A stretch of DNA of 64,000 nucleotides from Flavobacterium inviolabile (GTDB lineage: Bacteria; Bacteroidota; Bacteroidia; Flavobacteriales; Flavobacteriaceae). The translations under genes were made by a program, and so were the position numbers. Every line of letters starts with the position of its first letter. The stretch's first letter is position 1. The DNA lies in contig NZ_CP058278.1 in the NCBI RefSeq assembly GCF_013389455.1, positions 2,852,001 to 2,916,000 on the forward strand. The letters are read 5' to 3'. The notes under the pieces were generated by a model. That model was not told the DNA's origin, did not search any database, and saw only the letters and a program-made list of their open reading frames with translations. Below are positions 1 to 5,874 of this stretch, piece after piece.

Positions 1-1
1 C

Positions 2-55
2 GATCTGTGGCAAAGCGGTGAAGAATCACACATTACCGTTAGAGCGATTTTATAA
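2..55 (+). CDS. C-terminal end of an unidentified protein (truncated by window start)
   Basis: An open frame entering from the left edge reads as a natural-looking C-terminus (DLWQSGEESHITVRAIL) and stops at the TAA at 53-55. The next gene lies on the opposite strand, so the two genes converge. Only 17 residues are visible and no family can be named. The call rests on amino-acid composition and placement only. Confidence 0.4.
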   Translation, partial: DLWQSGEESHITVRAIL

Positions 56-70
56 AAAGATAAGGGGAAA

Positions 71-679
71 TTAGTTTAATTTCCCTTTACATTTTTTACA
101 GAGTTTCATTTTTGCATTATCCACTGTTGCAATCTTTTCGACAGCATCAGTCATCACACAGTGCTTGTCTTCACAATGGGGCAAACCCAAATTATGCCCG
201 AATTCATGGATAACGACCTTTTTAAATCTTGACAGCGTAATTTCAGTATCTTTATGTTGTATCCGGTAAGTCGATACGACCGAACTATTGCCGGGACAAT
301 ATGCGAATCCCATAATCCCAAAATCACGATACCTCGATTCCGGTTTTCTAATATTTCCGTTTGTATCATATTTTGTTATGGATATATCGCTGTTTGTTAA
401 TCCTAAAACATAGTCCAGCGTATCCAGATCTACCCTTTTTTGAATTCTTATAATACTATCAGCTCTATATCTTGGTGATTTTACAGCTGTATAAGCTTCC
501 TTATATAGTTTTCGCTCCGGTAAAACGACAATTTTCACATCATAAAAATTGGAAATAACTTTTGAAATTGTATCTACCTTATCCGGAGCCATTCCTTTGT
601 ATGGAACAATTCCTACCACCTTTTTTTGATGACAACCGATTAAAAATAAACTGAGAGTTAAAAACAATATGTAACGCAT
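71..679 (-). CDS. Archaemetzincin-like zinc metalloprotease, predicted lipoprotein
   Basis: A 202-aa protein with an N-terminal lipoprotein signal (hydrophobic stretch then LIGC, Cys16). It has the complete archaemetzincin signature: HEFGH at 158-162, third zinc-ligand His168, then Cys169, Cys174, Met176, and a CxxC at 194-197 exactly 17 residues after the Met. In the family the HExxHxxGxxH part binds the catalytic zinc and the four cysteines bind a second, structural zinc. The lipobox suggests anchoring in the cell envelope, whereas many family members are cytosolic. The substrate is unknown. It stands alone, convergent with the truncated gene on its left. Confidence 0.85.
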   Translation of the reverse strand: MRYILFLTLSLFLIGCHQKKVVGIVPYKGMAPDKVDTISKVISNFYDVKIVVLPERKLYKEAYTAVKSPRYRADSIIRIQKRVDLDTLDYVLGLTNSDISITKYDTNGNIRKPESRYRDFGIMGFAYCPGNSSVVSTYRIQHKDTEITLSRFKKVVIHEFGHNLGLPHCEDKHCVMTDAVEKIATVDNAKMKLCKKCKGKLN

Positions 680-724
680 ATAATTCTTTAAAATAAAACA
701 AGTTTTAAACTTTCTTAAATCTGT

Positions 725-1432
725 TTAAACACTAATAAAAGTGTTTGTAAATTGTTGGTTTGCTGTCAGGTCTTCATGATTGAGCGTCACTTTTTGCTGC
801 TGAATTATCGTTTGCGTAATACTGAGCGTTTTCAAGACATTGTCCCTGTTGATCACCAGTCCGTTTTCGCAGTCTTCATTTTCGGCATAATGATGAAACG
901 TCATCATCTCCGATTCGGTAATAACCGGATTTGATTTTACAAAACGGGCAAACCATTCAGCCCGTTGTTCCCTGACCGCTTTCGGATACAGGGTTGCGGA
1001 GGACCAGATATAGTTTTTGGCGGCATCCAGTTCCGTTTCACTTTTACTGACCTCATTCCATTGCAACTGGTATAATGTATCCGCCTCAAAGACAACCAAT
1101 GTAAAAGATTCGATTTCGTTTAAATTGATGTTGCGCCAGCTTTGCAGTACTGATGCGGCGCTTATTAGTTCCAAAACGATCAGTCCCCTGCTCATTCTGT
1201 AGGCAGCTTTCCGGGCAAGCCTTTCCTCTGCTCCGTTTAAAAGCACAACAACACGGCCTTTTTCGCTCACTGCATACCAGGTTCCGCCTGCTTTACTGTC
1301 TTTAGGATAAAAAACCTGCTGCCCGTTAACAAAATATTTTCGCGGCTCTAAAGCCGGTCTGGCAATCATTTCATCACGGTTTGAGGTAATGATGTATTTA
1401 CCGTTGCTGTTTATAAAAGTTACTGTGCACAT
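725..1432 (-). CDS. NRDE-family protein (TANGO2-like)
   Basis: A 235-aa protein beginning MCTVTFI and carrying the family-defining NRDE tetrapeptide near residue 18. The conserved Cys2 and the NRDE segment resemble an N-terminal nucleophile (Ntn) hydrolase active-site arrangement, and the protein keeps the family's typical length. In eukaryotes the relative TANGO2 is linked to haem and lipid handling; the bacterial role is not established. There is no signal peptide, so it is probably cytosolic. It is a single gene, separated by 45 bp from the metalloprotease downstream. Confidence 0.8.
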   Translation of the reverse strand: MCTVTFINSNGKYIITSNRDEMIARPALEPRKYFVNGQQVFYPKDSKAGGTWYAVSEKGRVVVLLNGAEERLARKAAYRMSRGLIVLELISAASVLQSWRNINLNEIESFTLVVFEADTLYQLQWNEVSKSETELDAAKNYIWSSATLYPKAVREQRAEWFARFVKSNPVITESEMMTFHHYAENEDCENGLVINRDNVLKTLSITQTIIQQQKVTLNHEDLTANQQFTNTFISV

Positions 1433-1571
1433 AATCTACTAAATTATAGAAATTTTCCCAAAAACAATCCGTTTACCGGTCAGTTATTTCCGGTAATTCC
1501 AATAGCCGTAAACTCACTTTTGACCAATAAAAAAAGTTTCGGAATTCCGAAGCTTTTACATCAAAAAACAA

Positions 1572-2117
1572 TTATTGCTTTAAGCACCAATACAGGATCT
1601 TGGCAATATTTTTGGCATCGTCCACACCACGGTGATGGGTTCCTTCCAGCGGAATATCCAGGATGCTTAAAGCGCCATTCATACCGGTAGGTTTTTGCAA
1701 ACCTCTGGTTTCGGCAAAGAGTACTTTAACATTGATATGCTCCGCTCCCATAGGGTAATCCAGATTGAACCGGGCACATTGTTTCTTTAGCATGTTCAGG
1801 TCGTAGGCTCCATAACTCGCCCAGGTGTATTCTTTTGGATCATACTGTTCCGTAAGTTTTTCCAACGCTTCCGCAAACGGAATTCCTTTTTGTTCCAGCA
1901 AATCCTGGGTAATTGTTGTTAATTCCGTACAAAACGCACTTACAGCGGAATGTTGCGGCTTTATTAAAATCCCCTGATTCTTCGTTATTTCACTGGTATG
2001 GCTATCCAGCACGCAAATCCCGATTTCAATAATTTCATTTTCCTGTCCGGCCGGAACCGGTCCCTGCCAGCATGTGGCTTCTAAATCTATAATGATAATT
2101 TTAGCTGTTGTTTTCAT
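1572..2117 (-). CDS. DEDDh-type 3'-5' exonuclease (ERI-1/KapD-like)
   Basis: A 181-aa single-domain exonuclease. The first motif is IIDLEATCW with Asp11 and Glu13, a middle Asp lies in YGAYDLN, and the last motif HRGVDDAKN has His162 and Asp167, which makes it the DEDDh class. The closest pattern is the ERI-1/KapD group of RNA-directed exonucleases, so a structured-RNA substrate is plausible but not shown. A terminator separates it from the slipin gene upstream on the same strand, so it is probably transcribed separately from the tRNA-like cassette, although its position beside an RNA cassette is suggestive. Confidence 0.85.
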   Translation of the reverse strand: MKTTAKIIIIDLEATCWQGPVPAGQENEIIEIGICVLDSHTSEITKNQGILIKPQHSAVSAFCTELTTITQDLLEQKGIPFAEALEKLTEQYDPKEYTWASYGAYDLNMLKKQCARFNLDYPMGAEHINVKVLFAETRGLQKPTGMNGALSILDIPLEGTHHRGVDDAKNIAKILYWCLKQ

Positions 2118-2126
2118 TTTTTATCT

Positions 2127-2161
2127 TTTTAAAAACTACGGATACCCTACCCGTAGTTTTG
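2127..2161 (-). terminator. Rho-independent terminator after the slipin gene
   Basis: Inverted repeat AAAACTACGG / CCGTAGTTTT (2132-2141 with 2151-2160), followed on the minus strand by a T-rich tract. It begins next to the slipin stop codon and closes the minus-strand cassette that starts near 5550. Confidence 0.75.
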
Positions 2162-3259
2162 TTATTTTACAAAGATGTCTTTCAACTGACCAATGATGTT
2201 ACCGCTGCCGGAAATGGTGATCTCACCAATTTTATCCGCAATTTTTTCAACGTATTCCATCTCTTTCAATTTCCATAACATCTCATTTTCTTCCATTAAT
2301 TTGGCAGTATTCAATAAACTGCGCGTTGCTGCCGTTTCTTCACGTCGCATGATGCTGTTTGCCTGTGCTTTTTTCTCGGCCACCAATACCTGGTTCATGA
2401 TTTCCTTCATATCGCCCGGTAAGATCACATCGCGGATACCGGCATCGGAAACCGTTAAGCCCAACTCACTTATTCTGGCTGCTGTTTCCTGCAAGATAAT
2501 TTCGGCAATGGCATCCTTTTTATTCAATAATTCATCCAGGGTCAAACTTCCCACAAAAGCACGCAATGCCAACTGCATCATAATATACAATTGTTTTTCG
2601 GTATCTTTATTAATAACCAATGCTTTAATAATATCGGTTATCTGATAACGTACAAAAAAATTAATGCGTAAGGCCGCTTTATCTCTCGTTAATAATTCCT
2701 GACCGGAGATCTCCATTTGTTGCTGGCGGACATCGATTGTCCGTACTTCTACAGTGGTATTATTCTTCCAGAAATAATGCATTCCAGCTGTCAATTCTTT
2801 GATGAACACACCGTTAATATACAACAATGCTTTTTCATGGCTCAAAACCAAAAAGCGGCGTACATAATTGCTGATGCGGATGTTGTCCAATAAAGTTATC
2901 GGAACAGCTTCTGTAATATCCACTTTGGATAAATCGACCGTAATAAATTCCCGTTTGATAAAACCTTTCCAAAAGGCATAACGGCCGGCTGTCATTACTT
3001 CTTTAAAGTTACCGTTTTCAAATTGCAATACAATCTGATCATCAGCTACTTCAACAACCGTTAACATAGCTGCCAATACTTCATTCTGCATGATATAATT
3101 TAATTCATACTGGGAATGAAAGGCAGTATTGTTATCGTAAATAACCACTTCCTTATTACCGAAAATCCAGTAAGAACCTTCCTGTAATACCTGAATCAAT
3201 TTCTGATTCTGGAAAACCAAAGCGGTTTGTAAAGCTTTAATATGTATTTTTTTTAACAT
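2162..3259 (-). CDS. Slipin / band-7 (SPFH domain) family protein
   Basis: A 365-aa protein. I chose the ATG at 3259 (MLKKIHIKALQ) over the longer frame from 3427, because the extra 56 residues are basic and low-complexity and run through a hairpin-rich RNA region. The N-terminal 170 residues form two similar beta-rich repeats (QEGSYWIFGNKEVVIYD, then TAGRYAFWKGF and TAGMHYFWKN). A band-7 core follows (VRTIDVRQQQMEISGQELLTRDKAALRINF), then an alanine- and glutamate-rich helical tail with the typical LPGDMKEIMNQV segment. It lacks the usual N-terminal membrane hairpin, so it may be peripheral. Slipins occur in bacterial RNA-repair operons, which fits the tRNA-like array directly upstream. Confidence 0.85.
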   Translation of the reverse strand: MLKKIHIKALQTALVFQNQKLIQVLQEGSYWIFGNKEVVIYDNNTAFHSQYELNYIMQNEVLAAMLTVVEVADDQIVLQFENGNFKEVMTAGRYAFWKGFIKREFITVDLSKVDITEAVPITLLDNIRISNYVRRFLVLSHEKALLYINGVFIKELTAGMHYFWKNNTTVEVRTIDVRQQQMEISGQELLTRDKAALRINFFVRYQITDIIKALVINKDTEKQLYIMMQLALRAFVGSLTLDELLNKKDAIAEIILQETAARISELGLTVSDAGIRDVILPGDMKEIMNQVLVAEKKAQANSIMRREETAATRSLLNTAKLMEENEMLWKLKEMEYVEKIADKIGEITISGSGNIIGQLKDIFVK

Positions 3260-3454
3260 AACTGTATTTTTTAAATTTTTAAATCTTTTTAATAAAAACG
3301 ATGGCCGTTGTTTCCTGAAAAGGACGGAAAACAAGTGGTTTACAGATCCGCAGGAATGGTTTATGGCTATATTTCTTTTCCTAAAAAAAGAGCAAACAAT
3401 AAAGCAAATCTGTTTTTCCATAAACAAAGCCTGATCTCAGGTCTTGTCAGGAAT

Positions 3455-3484
3455 GTGATTATCGACATTGCAGGCAATAATCAC
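3455..3484 (-). ncRNA. Hairpin of the tRNA-like array (possible anticodon-arm relic)
   Basis: A near-perfect 10-bp stem, GTGATTATTG paired with CGATAATCAC (one G-U), encloses a 10-nt loop that contains CTGCAAT. If the loop is closed one pair further it resembles an anticodon loop with GCA (Cys), but this needs a bulge. It is the last strong hairpin before the slipin gene. The hairpin is certain; reading it as a tRNA relic is tentative. Confidence 0.4.
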
Positions 3485-3510
3485 CAACAAGGGCACAATC
3501 GTTTTCTGGT

Positions 3511-3529
3511 GCATTTTTTAGAGAAATGC
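3511..3529 (-). ncRNA. Anticodon-arm-like hairpin with CUA anticodon
   Basis: A six-pair stem GCATTT/AAATGC holds the 7-nt loop CTCTAAA. With C32 and U33 in place the anticodon would be CUA, which reads the UAG stop codon, and A37/A38 are the usual flanking bases. No convincing D- or T-arm frames it, so it is an isolated anticodon-type hairpin inside the array rather than a full suppressor tRNA. Confidence 0.4.
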
Positions 3530-3541
3530 CAACTCGGTCTC

Positions 3542-3602
3542 ACAGACTTTTGGCCTGTAACAAAAACTACATTAGAAGTGTAGTACTCAACCGGACGAGC
3601 TA
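3542..3602 (-). ncRNA. tRNA-like unit with Arg(UCU)-type anticodon
   Basis: Read on the minus strand: TA, then a D-arm (GCTC-GTCCGGTT-GAGT, loop with GG), one base, then a perfect anticodon arm CTACA-CTTCTAA-TGTAG. The D-arm, base 26 and anticodon arm have exact tRNA geometry, and the anticodon is UCU. Downstream is a 5-bp arm ACAGG-CCAAAAG-TCTGT in the T-arm position, but its loop lacks the TTCRA consensus. There is no acceptor stem. Instead a short hairpin (3604-3617) abuts its 5' side. Confidence 0.6.
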
Positions 3603-3603
3603 A

Positions 3604-3617
3604 CGTATGTAAATACG
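3604..3617 (-). ncRNA. Linker hairpin between two tRNA-like units
   Basis: CGTAT-TTAC-ATACG, a 5-bp stem with a 4-nt loop, directly abuts the T-arm of the preceding unit (3618) and lies two bases before the D-arm of the next. It occupies the place where a 3' acceptor strand of one tRNA and a 5' acceptor strand of the next would lie. Confidence 0.6.
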
Positions 3618-3680
3618 CAGGGATTCGAACCCTTTTAAATGAAACAAGTCCCCTAAACTTGTGCGATTACCAATTTCGCA
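3618..3680 (-). ncRNA. tRNA-like unit with AGG anticodon, consensus T-loop
   Basis: Minus strand order: D-arm TGCG-AAATTGGTAAT-CGCA (3680-3662, GG in the loop), anticodon arm CAAGT-TTAGGGG-ACTTG (3661-3645), a 10-nt variable region, then a T-arm AAGGG-TTCGAAT-CCCTG with a perfect consensus T-loop. The 7-nt anticodon loop gives AGG, a Pro-type anticodon with G37. No acceptor stem can be formed from the flanks. Hairpins replace it on both sides. Confidence 0.65.
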
Positions 3681-3681
3681 A

Positions 3682-3697
3682 TTCCGTTTAACCGGAA
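3682..3697 (-). ncRNA. Linker hairpin between two tRNA-like units
   Basis: TTCCG-GTTAAA-CGGAA, a 5-bp stem with a 6-nt loop. It sits immediately after a T-arm (3698) and one base before the next D-arm (3680), which is the same layout as the hairpin at 3604-3617. Confidence 0.6.
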
Positions 3698-3742
3698 GCA
3701 GGACTCGAACCTGCAATTCATTGCTGCTTTTTTGGAAAACAG
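3698..3742 (-). ncRNA. Partial tRNA-like unit: anticodon-like arm plus perfect T-arm
   Basis: The T-arm GCAGG-TTCGAGT-CCTGC (3714-3698) is fully consensus with five pairs. Upstream, a 6-bp stem at 3742-3724 closes the 7-nt loop TCCAAAA, from which CAA (Leu) or, with a shifted stem, CCA (Trp) could be read. U33 is absent in the first reading. A D-arm is not recognisable further upstream, although weaker hairpins with 7-nt loops occur at 3773-3789 and 3901-3919. Confidence 0.5.
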
Positions 3743-3772
3743 TAAAACCTTCAAATCAAGTTGTACAATAAA

Positions 3773-3919
3773 ACTTAATACCGCTAAGCAAAGTATATTG
3801 CAATGGTGCTATACCGAAACACACAACAGGACTTGTCTGATATTTTTAAAATGTGTTTTAAACGTTGTCATGTATTACCGGACAAAGATTTCAACACAAC
3901 TACGCAGTATATGTGCGTA
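3773..3919 (-). ncRNA. Further 7-nt-loop hairpins upstream of the tRNA-like array
   Basis: Two hairpins lie between the ATP-grasp stop codon and the clearer tRNA-like units: TACGCA-CATATAC-TGCGTA at 3901-3919 and GCTTA-GCGGTAT-TAAGT at 3773-3789 (one G-U pair). Both have 7-nt loops but neither has U33, so they are weaker candidates for anticodon-arm relics. Otherwise this stretch holds no gene that I can support. Confidence 0.3.
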
Positions 3920-3937
3920 TATAAATATTTTTTCAAA

Positions 3938-4729
3938 TTATTTTTTAATCCACGCAATAACAGTGTGTAAATATGTTAATCTGACGGATTCAAACCGGGT
4001 GATATTCGGAATATGGTTTACTTCCAGTAAATATTTTGTTCCGTTATCCCCGAGGATATAATCGTTTCCAATCATGTCCATCCGGAGTTTTTCCATCAGC
4101 TGTTTCGAATCTTCCAACAGTTCCGGATCGACCGGCATAAAGCAGGCTTCATCCGGATGTATCGATTTTAGCCAGGTTGCTCCTTCGAGCTTTATCTGCC
4201 AGGCTTCGGTACCGATAATCATGATCCGGACAGCCTCACCGCTAAAGAAAGGCTCAATCACGGAAGCTTCCTCACTTTTCCAGTATCCTGAAAAACGGTG
4301 TTTGTTTTCCCCGCAGTGCCAGTTGCCCCATTTTGCCACGGTATCCGTTTGAGTATCCATCTCGGTATCTTCCGAAATAAACCCTCTGGGTGAACTAAAA
4401 CGGGAATACTGCATTGCTTTTACCAGGCACGGAATCTTTAGCCGGCAATCCATCATGCCAAGGGCATTTGGGAAACAATCGCCTCCCCATAGCGCCAGAC
4501 CGGTTATAAAATCGAAATCGTTTTCATAAATTCCATAGTACACCACTTTGTCAATGGGCAGCATCCCTACTCCGGTTTGTTTTTCCATAAACAGCGTTCC
4601 GTCTTTGATCAGTATTTTCGGTGTGGCTTGATGCCAGACGATATGGCCCTGGTAATTCGCCTGTATAATGTCGTATTCTTCCGGTTCAATCCCCACTAAG
4701 GCTATCCGGTTGTATAACAGCTTATCCAT
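3938..4729 (-). CDS. ATP-grasp domain protein (possibly R2K clade)
   Basis: A 263-aa protein with an ATP-grasp-type C-terminal half. Motifs are a basic/aromatic patch KWGNWH, then IEPFFSGEAVRIMIIG with the conserved Glu and Arg, and GNDYILGDNGTKYLLEVNHIPNITRF, where the Glu-Val-Asn is the usual metal-binding signature. The N-terminal half is probably a pre-ATP-grasp domain. ATP-grasp enzymes ligate a carboxylate to an amine or thiol through an acyl-phosphate. The substrate here is unknown. The start overlaps the 106-aa ORF by 8 bp, which implies translational coupling. From memory, a clade named R2K was described in RNA-repair and conflict neighbourhoods; membership is inferred from context and needs a profile search. 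Confidence 0.65.
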   Translation of the reverse strand: MDKLLYNRIALVGIEPEEYDIIQANYQGHIVWHQATPKILIKDGTLFMEKQTGVGMLPIDKVVYYGIYENDFDFITGLALWGGDCFPNALGMMDCRLKIPCLVKAMQYSRFSSPRGFISEDTEMDTQTDTVAKWGNWHCGENKHRFSGYWKSEEASVIEPFFSGEAVRIMIIGTEAWQIKLEGATWLKSIHPDEACFMPVDPELLEDSKQLMEKLRMDMIGNDYILGDNGTKYLLEVNHIPNITRFESVRLTYLHTVIAWIKK

Positions 4730-5042
4730 GGTACATCCGTTTTAAATGTTCCTGATCCCGTCTGCCTGCCTGTCCTAAAGAACTTCCGTTGCAATAGCCA
4801 ATATTTACAAAATCGTTTTCTTCGGTAATGATCGATTCTTTCCGGGTAACGGCTCCGGTATATCCGGAACCGTAATTGCCGGTAATTTTTTTGGTAGCCG
4901 GATCCACATTACCCCATTCCGGCGTTTTTCCATTGTAAAGCGGCTCCACAAAATAGATGATTCCTGTTTTTCCTGATTTCATTAAAAATCTTTCTGTTTC
5001 ATCAGTATTGGTTAAAAACCTTTTTAAAATGTCTGGTCTCAT
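4722..5042 (-). CDS. Orphan 106-aa protein of the tRNA-like cassette
   Basis: I do not recognise this protein. It is 106 aa, with no signal peptide and no membrane segment. A central Gly-rich stretch (ITGNYGSGYTGAVTR) and one Cys stand out. It starts 35 bp after the tRNA-Phe-like gene and overlaps the ATP-grasp gene by 8 bp, so the two are almost certainly co-translated. It could be the substrate or partner of the ATP-grasp enzyme; nothing in the sequence proves this. Confidence 0.6.
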   Translation of the reverse strand: MRPDILKRFLTNTDETERFLMKSGKTGIIYFVEPLYNGKTPEWGNVDPATKKITGNYGSGYTGAVTRKESIITEENDFVNIGYCNGSSLGQAGRRDQEHLKRMYHG

Positions 5043-5077
5043 AGCGTACCTTTTTTAAATTAAACTTCATTTTATTG

Positions 5078-5150
5078 TGGAACGGATCCGAATTGAACGA
5101 ATACCTTCTGCGCTTCAGGCAGACGTGCACACCGGGTACACCACCATTCC
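5078..5150 (-). tRNA. Divergent tRNA-Phe-like gene (anticodon GAA)
   Basis: A 73-nt cloverleaf with all parts. The acceptor GGAATGG pairs with CCGTTCC (7 bp, one G-U). The D-arm is GTGT-ACCCGGTGT-GCAC, the anticodon arm TCTGC-CTGAAGC-GCAGA with GAA, the variable loop 4 nt, and the T-arm ATTCG-TTCAATT-CGGAT. The discriminator is A, as expected for Phe, and CCA is not encoded. The D-arm differs from the common GCTC/GAGC form and A21 is missing, so it may be a specialised or decoy tRNA rather than the housekeeping copy. Confidence 0.65.
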
Positions 5151-5154
5151 GGCT

Positions 5155-5199
5155 GACTTTATGAGATTTCCGAGAGACAGTCGGAAATCCCAATAAGTC
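5155..5199 (-). ncRNA. Long hairpin with anticodon-like 7-nt loop (GTC)
   Basis: An 11-bp stem (GGGATTTCCGA with TCGGAAATCTC, one G-U) extends through a second paired block GACTTAT/ATAAAGTC. The 7-nt loop CTGTCTC would give the anticodon GUC (Asp). It lies between tRNA-Asn and the tRNA-Phe-like gene with only 4 bp to the latter. No T-run follows, so it is not a terminator. The structure is certain and the function unknown. Confidence 0.5.
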
Positions 5200-5222
5200 C
5201 GGTTCCTTTCTAAGAACTCCTG

Positions 5223-5295
5223 CGATTCCGGAAGGATTCGAACCTTCAACCTATTGATTAACAGTCAAGCGCTCTGCCAATTGAGCTACAGAATC
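5223..5295 (-). tRNA. tRNA-Asn (GTT)
   Basis: A 73-nt standard cloverleaf. The acceptor GATTCTG/CGGAATC pairs fully with one G-U. The D-arm is GCTC-AATTGGCA-GAGC, the anticodon loop CTGTTAA (GTT), and the T-arm GAAGG-TTCGAAT-CCTTC. The discriminator is G. CCA is not encoded. One terminal pair of the anticodon stem is mismatched (C-U). The other identity elements agree with Asn. It is the first and most canonical RNA of the cassette. Confidence 0.85.
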
Positions 5296-5308
5296 TTTTG
5301 TAAGGGCA

Positions 5309-5335
5309 TAAAAAAAGCACCTTGTATAAGGTGCT
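5309..5335 (-). terminator. Rho-independent terminator between the 40-aa ORF and tRNA-Asn
   Basis: Perfect hairpin AGCACCTT-ATAC-AAGGTGCT (minus strand) followed by a run of T residues. It lies 34 bp past the 40-aa ORF stop and 14 bp before tRNA-Asn. No promoter is visible between it and the tRNA, so downstream expression may depend on readthrough. Confidence 0.8.
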
Positions 5336-5369
5336 CATCAATTGTATAAGATTATCATGATCTTATGCA

Positions 5370-5492
5370 TTATGGATACACCCGTATTCGCTGAAAGTCA
5401 AATCCAGTAAGAGGATTGCTTCCGATAGTATTTTTTACTGAATTGAAATTCATTTGTAATAGTGTTTTATATGTTGCCTGTATTCTTGTCAT
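5370..5492 (-). CDS. 40-aa small protein of unknown function
   Basis: ATG at 5492, TAA at 5370-5372, product beginning MTRIQATYKTLLQ and ending RIRVYP. A strong TAnnTTTG promoter ends 23 bp upstream and a terminator follows the stop, so it forms a self-contained unit. There is no Shine-Dalgarno, which is normal in Bacteroidetes. I do not recognise the family. It weakly resembles the 36-aa ORF next to it (SN..L.G.DF...R..Y). It could be a leader ORF for the tRNA cassette. Confidence 0.5.
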   Translation of the reverse strand: MTRIQATYKTLLQMNFNSVKNTIGSNPLTGFDFQRIRVYP

Positions 5493-5515
5493 TGTTGTGC
5501 TGTAATTTTCTGCTG

Positions 5516-5547
5516 CAAAGATAAAGTTGAATTTTTCAACCGTGCAA
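5516..5547 (-). promoter_or_regulatory. Bacteroidetes-type promoter for the 40-aa ORF and possibly the tRNA cassette
   Basis: The -7 element TATCTTTG (5523-5516) matches TAnnTTTG exactly. A TTG lies about 21 bp upstream (5547-5545). The predicted transcription start is near 5509, which gives a leader of about 17 nt before the 40-aa ORF. Confidence 0.65.
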
Positions 5548-5804
5548 GTATTTTTTAATTTATTTTTCTGATTATCAAATAGTTATATATAATTTTAAAG
5601 CAAAGCAATCCCTGTCCGCTAACGAAAGCGGTTTACTATTTTTCTCAAATGGCTGTCTCTCATCTGATTACTGTTCAAGGCTATTTAGGGCTATTATGAT
5701 AATTCATTAAACATTTTTTTTCATTTTTTTATTCGGAATTCCATTCCGTAACTGTTTTTAACTGTTTTTCGCTGTTTGCAGCAACCTTTTTTGCATATCT
5801 GCAA
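5548..5804. other. AT-rich intergenic stretch without a recognised gene
   Basis: About 250 bp between the promoter of the 40-aa ORF and the terminator of the 36-aa ORF. It contains a small hairpin (CCGCTaacgaaAGCGG near 5616-5631) and T-rich runs. I see no ORF, tRNA or repeat that I can support. Confidence 0.5.
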
Positions 5805-5833
5805 TAAAAAAAGCGCCCTGAAATCAGGACGCT
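5805..5833 (-). terminator. Rho-independent terminator after the 36-aa ORF
   Basis: Stem AGCG-CCTG against CAGG-CGCT with one internal mismatch (5812-5820 with 5825-5833), then a T-run on the minus strand. It ends the transcript that starts at the promoter near 5993. Confidence 0.75.
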
Positions 5834-5874
5834 TTGCTATATTTTTAAACGTTTCTTACAATTTTGCGGATTGT

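Noticed and set aside
3260..3427. 56-residue N-terminal extension of the slipin frame
   Set aside because: It is Arg/Lys/Phe-rich with no family resemblance, and the ATG at 3259 gives the natural slipin start.
3732..4061. 109-aa + strand ORF
   Set aside because: It runs antisense through tRNA-like hairpins and the ATP-grasp gene end, and its composition is not protein-like.
5002..5193. 63-aa minus-strand ORF
   Set aside because: It lies across the tRNA-Phe-like gene and hairpin, whose structures explain the sequence better.
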